Assembly (NCBI GenBank): GCA_001604045.1
Contig: LVAN01000007.1
Coordinates: forward strand, 1 to 64,000
Reading direction: 5' to 3'
From: Clostridiales bacterium Firm_08
GTDB taxonomy: Bacteria > Bacillota > Clostridia > Oscillospirales > QAKW01
Length of the DNA stretch: 64,000 nucleotides
A model generated the notes under the pieces. It was not told the DNA's origin. It was given only the letters and a program-made list of their open reading frames with translations, and searched no databases. This document shows positions 1-9,802 of this stretch, piece after piece (the first letter of the stretch is position 1; every line of letters starts with the position of its first letter). Made by a program: the position numbers and the translations under genes.

Positions 1-4
1 GCGG

Positions 5-1360
5 GTGGACAGCGCCCGCGGGGGAGTGGGGACGGCGGTCTGTTTTCTTGACGATACGTCAAACGGCGGCAGGATCGGACGGGAGATCGTGGAACCGCTG
101 ACCGTAAGCGACGCGGGCACGCTTGCGGAGGCGGCGCGGAGGGTCATCCGCTGTCCGTCGCAGGAATACTGCGACGACGTTTTTCTGACCGCGGCGCGTA
201 TCGTCTCGGGAGATTGCGCGGTGCTGGCGGAGGGGGACGCCCACGCCCTTTTGCTGGACGTCAAGGCGCCCAGGGAGAGAAGCGTTTCCCAGCCGGACGG
301 CGAGGGCAGTGTGACCGGTCCCCATGACGGTTTCAACGAAAATCTGATGCACGGGCTTTCTCTGCTCAAAAAACGCCTGTCGACGCCCGATCTCAAGACC
401 GAGATCCTCACGGTGGGCAGGAGATCCCGGACGCCGGTGGCGATATGCTATCTCGAAGGGATCGCGCGGCGGGAGACGGTGCGGAAAGTGCGCCGCGCGA
501 TCCGGGCGATCGATACGGACGGGGTGTGGAACACGGCGTCGCTTGCCGAGGCGCTTTGCGCCGGCAGATGTATGCTGTTTCCGCGCGCCGGCGCCACCCA
601 GCGGCCCGACGTCGTGTGCGCCAGGCTGTGCGAGGGACGGATCGCCCTGCTGGCGGGCGGCTGTCCGACGGCGCTGACGCTGCCGTTTCTGTTCGTCGAG
701 GCGTTCCAGACGCCGGATGATTACGCTTTCACCGTTCTTTACGGCAACGTGGGGCGGGCTCTGCGATGGGCGGGGTTTTGGCTCGCCGTCCTGCTGCCCG
801 GCGTCTATCTCGCGCTCATCCTGCATCATCCGCAGATGCTGCCCGAACAACTCGCGTACAGCATCGCCGCGGCGCAGCGGGGCGTTCCGTTTTCCTCGAT
901 GACCGAGATGCTGATCCTGCTCGGCGTGTTCGAACTGCTGCGGGAAACGGGCGCGCGGATGCCGGAGGCGATCGGACTGGCGGTCAATATCGTCGGCGCG
1001 ATCATTTTGGGGCAGGCGGCGGTGGACGCCGGGTTTTTCAGCGCGCCGATGATCATCATCGGCGCGCTCGCCGGCACCTGCGGTCTGATGGTCCGTCAGC
1101 TGCGCGGCACGGTGTTTTACCTGCGCCTGGCGATGCTGCTCGCCGGGGTATGGCTGGGACTTCCGGGCGTCGCGGCGGCGTGGGCGGCGGCGCGCGCGTA
1201 TCTCTGTTCGGTCAGAAGTTTCGGCGTGCCGTATCTCTACACGGCCTCTCCGTTTTACCGCCGCTTCCGCCAGGACGCCTTTTTGAGGGATCGGGCGGAC
1301 CGGATGATATTCCGTCAGCGGATCTTTACCGATAATATCATAAGGCGGCGGAAGCGATGA
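5..1360 (+). CDS. GerA-family spore germination protein (GerAA-like); 5' end probably cut by window edge
   Basis: Soluble N-terminal region plus multi-TM C-terminal half typical of GerAA/SpoVAF (VNIVGAIILGQAAVDAGFFSAPMIIIGALAG); GTG at 5 is too close to the edge to trust as start. Confidence 0.9.
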   Translation: MDSARGGVGTAVCFLDDTSNGGRIGREIVEPLTVSDAGTLAEAARRVIRCPSQEYCDDVFLTAARIVSGDCAVLAEGDAHALLLDVKAPRERSVSQPDGEGSVTGPHDGFNENLMHGLSLLKKRLSTPDLKTEILTVGRRSRTPVAICYLEGIARRETVRKVRRAIRAIDTDGVWNTASLAEALCAGRCMLFPRAGATQRPDVVCARLCEGRIALLAGGCPTALTLPFLFVEAFQTPDDYAFTVLYGNVGRALRWAGFWLAVLLPGVYLALILHHPQMLPEQLAYSIAAAQRGVPFSSMTEMLILLGVFELLRETGARMPEAIGLAVNIVGAIILGQAAVDAGFFSAPMIIIGALAGTCGLMVRQLRGTVFYLRLAMLLAGVWLGLPGVAAAWAAARAYLCSVRSFGVPYLYTASPFYRRFRQDAFLRDRADRMIFRQRIFTDNIIRRRKR

Positions 1361-1986
1361 GAAAACACCGTGTGCTGATCGCCCTGCTTGCCGCGGCGGC
1401 CGTCCTGCTCTGCTGCGAAGGGCGGACGGAACTGCAGCAGACCTGCCGCATCGCCGGGATCTCCGTCGACAAGGGGACGAGGATGAAATATTCCTTCGGG
1501 TTTGAGATCGCGGATGTCTATCACGCCGACCGTCAGACGGTGTCCTCTTATCTGCTGACCGCGGAGGGGGATACCCTCTCGCAGGCGCTGACGGATTTGG
1601 ACGGTATAACGGACGGAACGCCGACGCTGCAGCACTGCGGACTGATCCTGCTCGGCGCCTCTCTCGCCGCGCGTCCGTCGGAGGTCTGCGCGATGCTCTG
1701 CCGGGACTGGTCGGGGCAGTCCCCTTACGTCGCGGTGACAAAAGGCGGCGCGGCGGAACTGCTCGCCGTCAGGGAACAACAGGATCTGCGGGCGCGGTCG
1801 GTACGGGATCACCTGAAAAACGCGGCGGCGTCCGCGGGCGTCAGAACGCCCTGTCTCGAGCGCGTGACGGCGGACGCGCTGCAAGGCAGATCCTGCGAAA
1901 TACCGCTTTTGGAGCCGGCGGAAGACGGCAGTCGGCTCGCCGGTGTTTTCAGGACAGAAGGATCGGGGACGACAAATGAAAAGTAA
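1357..1986 (+). CDS. GerAC-like spore germination lipoprotein, shorter than usual
   Basis: Overlaps GerA stop; lipobox-like LLCCEG; ELQQTCRIAGISVDKG as in GerC N-terminal domains; only 209 aa. Confidence 0.65.
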   Translation: MRKHRVLIALLAAAAVLLCCEGRTELQQTCRIAGISVDKGTRMKYSFGFEIADVYHADRQTVSSYLLTAEGDTLSQALTDLDGITDGTPTLQHCGLILLGASLAARPSEVCAMLCRDWSGQSPYVAVTKGGAAELLAVREQQDLRARSVRDHLKNAAASAGVRTPCLERVTADALQGRSCEIPLLEPAEDGSRLAGVFRTEGSGTTNEK

Positions 1987-2746
1987 AAATACTTTACACA
2001 TAGAAAGCCGGTATGTTTTGATCCTTGCGCGTATGACGGCGGCGATGTGGGGCGGGGGACTGCCGATGCTCGCGCTTTCGGCGGGGACTTTGGAGGCCGC
2101 GGCGGCGTGCGCCGCCGCGGGCGCACTGATCTGGCTGCCGTGGGAAAAGGCGCCCGTATGGCTCTCGCGGGTCTTTTCGGGCGTCTCCGCTCTCCTTTTG
2201 CTGTGGGCGGCGGCGCGGACGACGGGACTGTATACCGCGGGCGTGCCGACCGTACAGATCGCGGCGGGCGCCGCGGCGATCGTATGGCTGTATTCCCGCT
2301 TTGGGGAGCGCGCGCTTTGTCGGGCGATGGTAACGGCGGGCGGCGCGACAACGGCGGTGCTTGCCTTCATTACGGCGCTTTGTCTGCTGCGGGGGACCGT
2401 CGGTTCGCCGTCGTCGGGGCTTCGTCCTTTGCCGCTGCTCGCGGAGACCACGGCGCTGTTCGGCGGGGCGGTCAGCATGGCGCGGCGGGAGAAAACGACT
2501 GCCGCGCGCCGCGCGGCAAAGATCGGCGCGAGCGCCGGCGCGGCGCTCTGGATCCTCGTCTGCGCGGCGGCGATGGGAATATGTAAAGGAGTTTTGCCTT
2601 ACACTGTTTTTGCGGCGTGGCGGCGGGTGACGCTGTTTGATATTTTCTATTGTCCCGACGTCCTCGCGGCGGCGCTTCTCATCGTCTGCGCCCTGCAAAC
2701 GGCGGGCGTCTTTTTATCTGATATTTGTCTTTACAAACGAAAGTAG
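1976..2746 (+). CDS. Membrane protein, possible reduced GerAB-like permease
   Basis: Starts at ATG 1976 inside the preceding stop region; hydrophobic multi-TM protein in GerAB position of the operon. Confidence 0.5.
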   Translation: MKSKNTLHIESRYVLILARMTAAMWGGGLPMLALSAGTLEAAAACAAAGALIWLPWEKAPVWLSRVFSGVSALLLLWAAARTTGLYTAGVPTVQIAAGAAAIVWLYSRFGERALCRAMVTAGGATTAVLAFITALCLLRGTVGSPSSGLRPLPLLAETTALFGGAVSMARREKTTAARRAAKIGASAGAALWILVCAAAMGICKGVLPYTVFAAWRRVTLFDIFYCPDVLAAALLIVCALQTAGVFLSDICLYKRK

Positions 2747-2758
2747 ATGGTATATAAT
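2730..2758 (+). promoter_or_regulatory. Sigma-A-type promoter upstream of murJ
   Basis: TTTACA, 17 nt spacer, TATAAT. Confidence 0.6.
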
Positions 2759-2831
2759 GGGACTATTAGAGTGAAGCCGCGCCTTCCGCTGACGGGGAGG
2801 GCGGCCATCGACCGGAAGGGAGGCGCGCCGT

Positions 2832-4403
2832 GTGGAAAACGGGAGAGAAAAGGGCAGATCCGGCACCTATCTGCTGATCGTTGCCTGTATACTGCTCACC
2901 AAAGTGCTGGGGATGGCGCGCAATATCTTTCTGTCCGCTTACTATGGCACGGGAGACGCCGCAGCGGTGTTCCAGGCGATCAGCAAACTGCCGCTCACGC
3001 TGTATGACGTGACGCTCGGCACCGCCATCGTCAGCGCGTTCATCCCGGTGTTCAACGAGCGGCTGCAAAAGGACGGCAAAAAAGCCGCCAACCGCTTCGG
3101 CAGTAACTTTCTCGGGTTCGCGGGCATTTTGTCCGTGCTGATCTGCGCGGCGGGGATGATCTTTCCCCGCGCCTACGTCAAGATCGTCGCCGCCGGCTTC
3201 AACAAAGCGCAGATGGCGCTGGCCGTGCCGATGATGCGGTGGATCCTGCCCATCATCCTGTTCGCGACGGTCGCTTACATATTCATCGGCATCCTGCAAT
3301 CTTACGGGGAGTTCACGGCGCCGGCGCTGGTGTCGCTTTTCACCAATCTGACGATCATCGTGTATTTCCTGTTTTTCGATCGCTTTTTCGGCATCGGCGG
3401 GCTTGCCGTGGCGTTCACGCTGGGATGGAGTTTCCAACTGTTGTTTTTGCTGCCCTTCATCATCCGGCGGGGGTTCCGCTACACGCCGGTGCTGTCCTTC
3501 GGCGACAAGGACCTCACCCGGGCGCTGGTGCTGTCGCTTCCGCTGTTCGTCTCCTCTCTGGCGCAGCCCATCAACACGCTGATCTCCAACAATCTGTCCT
3601 CCGGTCTGCCGGACAGCGCGCTCAGCACGCTCAACTACGCCTACGATACCTATTTTATCCTCGCGGCGGTGTTCGCCGCCGCGATGACCAATCTGTATTT
3701 TCCGGAACTTTCCCGGCGGTTCGCGGCGGGAGACGGTAAAGGCGCCGCCGATATCGGGCGGCAGATGCTCAAGACCGTCGCCGCGATCGTTCTGCCCATC
3801 ACCGCGTTTATGGCGGTATGCGGCGCGCCGGTCATCCGCCTGCTCTATCAGAGAGGGGAGTTCACCGCGGAGAACACCGCGGCGGTCGCCGCCTGCCTTA
3901 CCGTATACTGTATCGGCATGCTGGCGCTTTCTTTCCAGGAGATCCTCAACAAATTCTACTATTCGATGCAAAAACCGTGGCTGCCCATGCTTGCGGCGCT
4001 GGCGGGCATCGCGCTCAACATCGTTTTGTCGCTGGTCTTTGTCAAAGTGTTCGGAAGATACCGCCTGCTCGCCTGGGCGACGGTCATCAGCGGCTGGTGC
4101 ATGGCGGGGATGCTGCTTCTGTTCGCGCTGAAAAAAGCGAGGGGACTGCTCGCGCGGGATCTGTGGATCTCGCTGGGCAAGACGTCGCTCGCCGCTCTGG
4201 CGCTCGCCGGCGCGGCGTATGGCACATATAAAGGACTTTCCGTTCCGCTCGGCGCCTCCTTCGCCGGGACGGGGCTTGCCACCCTCGGCGCCCTGCTGAT
4301 CGGCGCGGGGGCGTATTTCGCCGTATTGAAACTTGTCCGTTCCGCGGAACTGGACGAGATCCTGAAAACCGTCAAACGGAAGAAAAAGGGGGCGGCGTCT
4401 TGA
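2832..4403 (+). CDS. murJ: Murein biosynthesis integral membrane protein MurJ (lipid II flippase)
   Basis: 523 aa MVN/MviN-like polytopic protein (LTKVLGMARNIFLSAYYGTGDAAAVFQ); GTG start. Confidence 0.9.
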   Translation: MENGREKGRSGTYLLIVACILLTKVLGMARNIFLSAYYGTGDAAAVFQAISKLPLTLYDVTLGTAIVSAFIPVFNERLQKDGKKAANRFGSNFLGFAGILSVLICAAGMIFPRAYVKIVAAGFNKAQMALAVPMMRWILPIILFATVAYIFIGILQSYGEFTAPALVSLFTNLTIIVYFLFFDRFFGIGGLAVAFTLGWSFQLLFLLPFIIRRGFRYTPVLSFGDKDLTRALVLSLPLFVSSLAQPINTLISNNLSSGLPDSALSTLNYAYDTYFILAAVFAAAMTNLYFPELSRRFAAGDGKGAADIGRQMLKTVAAIVLPITAFMAVCGAPVIRLLYQRGEFTAENTAAVAACLTVYCIGMLALSFQEILNKFYYSMQKPWLPMLAALAGIALNIVLSLVFVKVFGRYRLLAWATVISGWCMAGMLLLFALKKARGLLARDLWISLGKTSLAALALAGAAYGTYKGLSVPLGASFAGTGLATLGALLIGAGAYFAVLKLVRSAELDEILKTVKRKKKGAAS

Positions 4404-5803
4404 GGGAAAAGATCAGACAGACGCTGCTCGCCAGCCGTTTCATCCGGATGATCAGCGGCGCGAGCATACGGCTTTCGGTATTTCTGCGCTCCTCCGCCAT
4501 CGCGGCGTGGTTCGAGGGGGAAAAAGAGAAACGCCACACCATTGACCGGTTATCGGAACGGTTTCTGAACAGTAAGATATGTGATTTCCTGCGGTCCTCC
4601 GTTTTGCTCGGATGGCTGATGAAGATCCCGGATATCGCGTGGTACGGTCTGCTGGTGACGGTCGCCGCCGCCACCTGCCTTCCGACGCTCGCGGTGATGA
4701 TGCTGTCGCTCGCCACGCTCGCGCTGACGCTGATCGCCGTCGTGTTCCGCCGGGAGACGCTGCCGGCGCTGCCCAACGCCATCGTGTTCTGGCTGCTGTA
4801 CGCGCTGGTCATCCTGCTGTACACCTTCATCGGGTACGGCGGTTCCCAGGGGGTGCTGGCGGGGGGCATACGGTTCTGTATGCTGCCGGTGATGCCCTGC
4901 GCTTTCGTTTTGCTGACAAAAAAAGACAGGTTGTGGAAAAGCGTCTGCGTGCTGACGGCGCTGTCGATGCCCATCGGGCTGTACGGTCTGTTCCAGTTTG
5001 TCACGGGGCAGATGAGCGCCGTGTGGACGGATACCGAGTTGTTTTCCGAGGATTTCGGGCGGCTGACCGCCACGTTTGAAAATCCCAATATCTACGGCGC
5101 GTTCCTGCTCATCGCCCTGCCGCTGGCGGCGGCGGTGACGATGCGGGTCAGAGGATGGCGGGGCAAGGTGTTTTTCGGCGTGACGAGCGTCGTGCTCGCC
5201 GCCAATATGGTGCTGACGTATTCCCGCGGCTGTTACGTGGCGCTGCTCATCATCCTGGCGGTCTGCCTCTGCCGGCGGGACATCCGCTGGCTGTGGCCGA
5301 TGGCGGCGCTGGCGGCCGCGAGTCCGCTCTATCTGCCGGAAAGCGTTTTGACGAGAATTCAGAGCATCGGGAATTTCTCCGATACCTCCACCTCTTACCG
5401 TCTGAATATCTGGCGGGGAAGCGTGGCGATGCTGGGAGATTTCTGGTGGATCGGCGTCGGCATCGGGGACGCGGCGTTTCGCAGTATTTATGAGCGGTAC
5501 GCGCTGACCGCCGTGGAGGACGCCCCCCACGCGCACAATCTTATTCTGCAGACGATGTGCGAGAGCGGCGTGCTGGGTATTTTGTCCCTTGCGCTCCTGA
5601 TGGTCTTTTGCTTCCGCCGCGCGCACAGCGTGCAGCGCGCCCTGCCCGCCGGGCGGGCGAGGACCCTGTCCGTCACGCTGAGCGCCGTATGGATCGGACT
5701 GCTCTTTCAGGGAATGACCGATTTTATCTTTTACAATAACAATCTTTTCTGCATTATGATGTTCTCTCTCGGCGCGATGCTTGTGAAAGGAGAAAGCGAA
5801 TGA
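4400..5803 (+). CDS. O-antigen ligase/polymerase (Wzy/WaaL-like) family protein
   Basis: Polytopic; FENPNIYGAFLLIALPL ... GVGIGDAAFRSIY ... PHAHNLILQTMCESG motifs. Confidence 0.8.
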   Translation: MREKIRQTLLASRFIRMISGASIRLSVFLRSSAIAAWFEGEKEKRHTIDRLSERFLNSKICDFLRSSVLLGWLMKIPDIAWYGLLVTVAAATCLPTLAVMMLSLATLALTLIAVVFRRETLPALPNAIVFWLLYALVILLYTFIGYGGSQGVLAGGIRFCMLPVMPCAFVLLTKKDRLWKSVCVLTALSMPIGLYGLFQFVTGQMSAVWTDTELFSEDFGRLTATFENPNIYGAFLLIALPLAAAVTMRVRGWRGKVFFGVTSVVLAANMVLTYSRGCYVALLIILAVCLCRRDIRWLWPMAALAAASPLYLPESVLTRIQSIGNFSDTSTSYRLNIWRGSVAMLGDFWWIGVGIGDAAFRSIYERYALTAVEDAPHAHNLILQTMCESGVLGILSLALLMVFCFRRAHSVQRALPAGRARTLSVTLSAVWIGLLFQGMTDFIFYNNNLFCIMMFSLGAMLVKGESE

Positions 5804-6300
5804 ACAAAAAATACAGGCTGTTCGGAAAGATCCCCGTCGTGGATATCCTGATCCTTCTGGCGCTGCTCGCCGTGACCGCCGCGGGCATATATCTGCTGAC
5901 CCGCCCCAAGGTCAAGACCCAGACCGGCACGCAGTCTCAGGTAAAGACGTATCCCTTCACCGCCACCTTTCTGCTTCCGCAGGTGCGGCAGGACAACCTC
6001 GAACTGCTGCAGATCGGGGACGAACTGTACACCGACAAGGGCGGCAAGATCGGCGAGGTGACCGCGCTGGAGCGCAAGCCGTACAAGACGGTGCGCTATG
6101 ACGGCGACGGCAAGGAAGTCAACACGCTGATGCCGCAGTACTCGGTCCTCTACGTTACGGTCAAGGGGGAGGCGACCGCGAGTTCCAACCGCGGCACCTT
6201 CGTCGGCAAACGCAGGATCGCGCTGAACAACAATATGCTGCTTGTCAGCCAAAAGATCAACTGGACCGCGCAGGTCGTGGCATTGGAGGTGGCGTCCTGA
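5800..6300 (+). CDS. DUF4330-like membrane-anchored protein (copy 1)
   Basis: Single N-terminal TM (IPVVDILILLALLAVTAAGIYLL) and short extracytoplasmic domain; ATG overlaps previous stop. Confidence 0.65.
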   Translation: MNKKYRLFGKIPVVDILILLALLAVTAAGIYLLTRPKVKTQTGTQSQVKTYPFTATFLLPQVRQDNLELLQIGDELYTDKGGKIGEVTALERKPYKTVRYDGDGKEVNTLMPQYSVLYVTVKGEATASSNRGTFVGKRRIALNNNMLLVSQKINWTAQVVALEVAS

Positions 6301-6809
6301 TGAAAAACGGAAAACTGTTCGGGAAACTCTCCTGGATCGATCTTGTCGTCCTGCTGTTCCTGGTCCTGCTCGCGGTCGTTACCGCGGTGCGGTTCATCGG
6401 ATTTCGCAGTTCCGAGGCGGCAAAGAACAGCGCGGCGACCACCGAGACGACGGCACGCGTGTCTTATGATATCACACTGCGCTTTCTCAGCGTCCCCACG
6501 ACGCTGATGCAGGAGCCTTTTGCCGAGGGGCAGGGGATGATGGTGCGAAACAAGGCGTTCGGCAAGATCCTGTCCGTCGAGAAGGAAAAAGCCTACCGTG
6601 AGACGACGCTTGCCGACGGCAGCGTGGAGTTCGTGGAAAACGCCCACGCCGTCAACTATATCGTCACCACCCGCGTCTCGCTGGAGGAGAAAAACGGCGG
6701 ACTGTACGCCGAGGGGGGAGACACCGTCGGCGTCGGAAAGATCCTGACCGTCTGTACCCGTCTGTACGCGGGCGACGCCGCTGTTTTCCGTGTGGAAAAA
6801 ACCCAATAA
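6300..6809 (+). CDS. DUF4330-like membrane-anchored protein (copy 2)
   Basis: Same architecture as neighbour (LSWIDLVVLLFLVLLAVVTAVRFIGF); ATG overlaps TGA. Confidence 0.6.
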   Translation: MKNGKLFGKLSWIDLVVLLFLVLLAVVTAVRFIGFRSSEAAKNSAATTETTARVSYDITLRFLSVPTTLMQEPFAEGQGMMVRNKAFGKILSVEKEKAYRETTLADGSVEFVENAHAVNYIVTTRVSLEEKNGGLYAEGGDTVGVGKILTVCTRLYAGDAAVFRVEKTQ

Positions 6810-6864
6810 TCGGGTGCCAAACGGACAAAAACTTGGTACATATGACAAAATTGCGGGGAATGTG

Positions 6865-6893
6865 TTGACGGCGACCGGTTTTTGGACTATTAT
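6865..6893 (+). promoter_or_regulatory. Sigma-A-type promoter upstream of HPr gene
   Basis: TTGACG, 17 nt, TATTAT. Confidence 0.55.
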
Positions 6894-6925
6894 AGTAGTA
6901 CACAAAAACTACGGGAGGCACGAAA

Positions 6926-7189
6926 ATGTATTCCAGGGAAGTCACAGTGACCAATGACGTCGGGCTGCACGCCCGTCCCGCCACGTTTTTTATTCAGAAA
7001 GCCAATGAATATAAAAGTTCGATCTGGGTGGAAAAGGAGGAGCGCAAGATCAACGCCAAAAGCTTGCTCGGCGTTCTGTCCCTCGGTATCGTGAAAAATT
7101 CCACCGTTACGATCATCGCGGACGGCGTGGACGAGGAAAAAGCGGTCGACGCTTTGGTAGACCTCATTGAAAAAGGACTGAATGACTGA
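6926..7189 (+). CDS. HPr family phosphocarrier protein
   Basis: GLHARPA active-site His motif and KSLLGVLSLGI Ser46 region. Confidence 0.93.
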   Translation: MYSREVTVTNDVGLHARPATFFIQKANEYKSSIWVEKEERKINAKSLLGVLSLGIVKNSTVTIIADGVDEEKAVDALVDLIEKGLND

Positions 7190-7193
7190 AAAC

Positions 7194-7229
7194 AAAGATC
7201 CCCGCAAGCGGCGCTTGCGGGGATCTTTT
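7194..7229 (+). terminator. Rho-independent terminator after HPr gene
   Basis: AAAGATCCCCGCAAGC-GGC-GCTTGCGGGGATCTTTT. Confidence 0.9.
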
Positions 7230-7242
7230 ATTTATTTAATTA

Positions 7243-7266
7243 AGGTTGACCCGCGATAAGGACAAA
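7243..7266 (+). repeat. Isolated TIR-like copy of MITE-like family 1
   Basis: AGGTTGACCCGCGATAAGGACAAA, 23/24 to the TIR at 34931-34954 (reverse complement). Confidence 0.75.
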
Positions 7267-7282
7267 ACGGAGGAAAAAGCAA

Positions 7283-9028
7283 GTGAAACACCGGTCTTTC
7301 AACTTACTGCGGCGGTTTCTGCCGTACTATAAAAAATATTGGGGCGTAATGGCGCTGGATCTTGTGATGGCGAGTTTTACGACGGTCTGCGAGCTGGTGT
7401 TTCCGCTCATCGTGCGCGCCATCACCGGGCGCGCCACGTCTGATCTTTCGACGCTGACGGTCTCGTTTGTCTGGAAGGTCGGTCTGTTTTACGTTTTTCT
7501 GCGGCTGGTCGACACGGCGGCGCAGTTTTATATGACGTCCATCGGGCATATTATGGGCGTACGGATGGAGACGGATATGCGCACCGCGCTGTTTGAGCAT
7601 TTGCAGCGCCTGTCCTTCAATTACTTTGACAACACCAAGATCGGACAGATCATGTCCCGCATCACGAACGATCTGTTCGAGATCACGGAATTCGCGCACC
7701 ACTGTCCCGAGGAGTTTTTCGTCGCGAGCGTCAAGATCATCGTCAGTTTCGCCATCCTCTGCCGTTTCAACGTATGGCTGACGGTCATCATTTTCGCCAT
7801 GCTGCCGGGCATGCTGATCTGTTCCCGTATTTTCAACAAACGGATGCGGCAGGTGTTCCGCGAGCGGCGGGTGCAGACCGGCGAGCTCAACGCCCGTGTG
7901 GAGGACTCCCTGCTCGGCGTGCGGGTGGTAAGATCCTTCGCGGGCGAGCCGGTGGAGCGGGAAAAATTCGAGGCGGACAACCGTCTGTTGTTCCGCATCA
8001 AAAAACGGTCATACTATTATATGGCGGGCTTTCACTCCACCACCCGCCTGTTTGACGGTATTATGTACATCGCCGTCGTTGTGGCGGGCGCGCTGTTCCT
8101 GATTAATGGCGGCATCACGGTGGCGGACTACGCGGCGTATCTGCTGTACGTGTCCGCGCTTTTGACCTCGGTGCGGCGGATCGTGGAGTTTACCGAACAG
8201 TTCCAGCAGGGGATCACGGGCATCGAACGCTTTTTCGAGATACTGGACGTGCCGGTGGATATCGAGGACGCGCCGGACGCGCGTCAGCTCGGACAGGTCA
8301 AAGGTGAGATCACGCTGGATGACGTGAGTTTCCGCTATACCGAGGAAGGCAGGGAGATCCTGTCCCATATCTCGCTTACGGTGCGTCCGGGGGAAAAGGT
8401 CGCGCTGGTCGGACCGTCAGGCGGCGGCAAGACCACGCTGGTCAGCCTCATCCCGCGTTTTTACGACGTGGAAAGCGGGCGGGTGCTGGTGGACGGCAAG
8501 GATGTGCGCGGGCTGACGCTGCAGTCTCTGCGCCGCCGGATCGGCGTGGTCCAGCAGGACGTCTATCTGTTTTCCGGCACGGTGAAAGAGAATATCCTCT
8601 ACGGGCGGCCCGACGCGGATGACGACGCCGTCATCGCCGCCGCCAGGGCGGCGGGCGCCCACGAGTTCATTTCCGAACTGCCGAACGGATATGATACCTA
8701 CGTGGGAGAGCGCGGGGTGAAACTTTCCGGCGGGCAGAAACAGCGCATTTCCATCGCGCGCGTATTCCTGAAGGATCCCCCCATCCTCATTCTGGACGAG
8801 GCGACCAGCGCCCTGGACAACGAGAGCGAGCGGCTGGTCCAGCGGTCTCTCGAAAAACTCAGCGTCGGGCGGACAGCGGTGATCATCGCGCACCGTCTCA
8901 CCACCGTGCAGAACGCCGATCGCATCATCGTGCTGACCGACGAGGGCATCGCCGAGGAGGGCGACCACAAAACGCTGATGGAAAAACAGGGGATCTACTA
9001 CGATCTCTATAAAATGTATGAGCAATAA
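7283..9028 (+). CDS. ABC transporter, fused permease/ATP-binding half-transporter
   Basis: ABC TM domain then Walker A GPSGGGKTT, signature LSGGQKQR, Walker B ILILDEATSALD. Confidence 0.95.
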   Translation: MKHRSFNLLRRFLPYYKKYWGVMALDLVMASFTTVCELVFPLIVRAITGRATSDLSTLTVSFVWKVGLFYVFLRLVDTAAQFYMTSIGHIMGVRMETDMRTALFEHLQRLSFNYFDNTKIGQIMSRITNDLFEITEFAHHCPEEFFVASVKIIVSFAILCRFNVWLTVIIFAMLPGMLICSRIFNKRMRQVFRERRVQTGELNARVEDSLLGVRVVRSFAGEPVEREKFEADNRLLFRIKKRSYYYMAGFHSTTRLFDGIMYIAVVVAGALFLINGGITVADYAAYLLYVSALLTSVRRIVEFTEQFQQGITGIERFFEILDVPVDIEDAPDARQLGQVKGEITLDDVSFRYTEEGREILSHISLTVRPGEKVALVGPSGGGKTTLVSLIPRFYDVESGRVLVDGKDVRGLTLQSLRRRIGVVQQDVYLFSGTVKENILYGRPDADDDAVIAAARAAGAHEFISELPNGYDTYVGERGVKLSGGQKQRISIARVFLKDPPILILDEATSALDNESERLVQRSLEKLSVGRTAVIIAHRLTTVQNADRIIVLTDEGIAEEGDHKTLMEKQGIYYDLYKMYEQ

Positions 9029-9662
9029 CGGCTACAAGGTGGCGGCAAAAGCCGCCGGGACGGAATTTACCGAGAAAAAGAGCCGGTTCATCACCTACGT
9101 TGAATGCGTGAGCACGCCGGCGGAGGCCGAGGCGTTTTTCGCCGCCGTGCGGGCAAAACATCCCGACGCGCGCCATGTCTGCTGCGCCTGCCGCACCCAC
9201 ACACCGTTTTTCGAGAAATGCGGCGACGACGGCGAGCCGCAGGGCACGGCGGGACGGCCGATGCTGGGCGTTCTGCAGAAAGAGGACGTGTATGATATCG
9301 CCGTCGCCGTGGTGCGGTATTTCGGCGGGATCCTGCTCGGTACGGGCGGGCTTTCCCGCGCCTATACAAGAGGGTGCGCCGACGGCGTGGCGGCGGCGGG
9401 CGTGATGGTGATGCGCCGCGCCGTGCCGATGCGTATGTCCGTTTCCTACCGGTATGCCGAGGCGATCGAAAAATGTATCGGCCGTTTTTCGGGCCGTACG
9501 GAGGAGACGGAGTTCGCGGAAAAGGTCGGGATCACTTGTCTGATCCCTCAGGAAAACGCGGACGCTTTCCGCCGGGCGATCCTCGATCTCACAGCGGGGG
9601 AAACGGCGCCGGAGAGCGGCGCGCCGGTGCTTTGCAAAATGGACGCGCCGGCCGATTTTTAA
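9018..9662 (+). CDS. YigZ/IMPACT family protein
   Basis: KKSRFITYVECV... DDGEPQGTAGRPMLGVLQ ... VVRYFGGILLGTGGLSRAYTRG. Confidence 0.92.
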   Translation: MSNNGYKVAAKAAGTEFTEKKSRFITYVECVSTPAEAEAFFAAVRAKHPDARHVCCACRTHTPFFEKCGDDGEPQGTAGRPMLGVLQKEDVYDIAVAVVRYFGGILLGTGGLSRAYTRGCADGVAAAGVMVMRRAVPMRMSVSYRYAEAIEKCIGRFSGRTEETEFAEKVGITCLIPQENADAFRRAILDLTAGETAPESGAPVLCKMDAPADF

Positions 9663-9802
9663 AAATCGTTACCGTTTTATTCACAATTTGTCCAACATTT
9701 TCCGGCAGATTTTTTTATAATAGTAGAGTAACCGTTTTGCGATCACCGCCTTCGGCGCGGTCCGATCGTCCGGCGGTTACCGGAAAGAAAGGAGTGACGG
9801 AT

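Noticed and set aside
59-1741. 560-aa minus-strand ORF opposite the GerA operon
   Set aside because: Arg/Pro-rich shadow ORF caused by GC-rich codons
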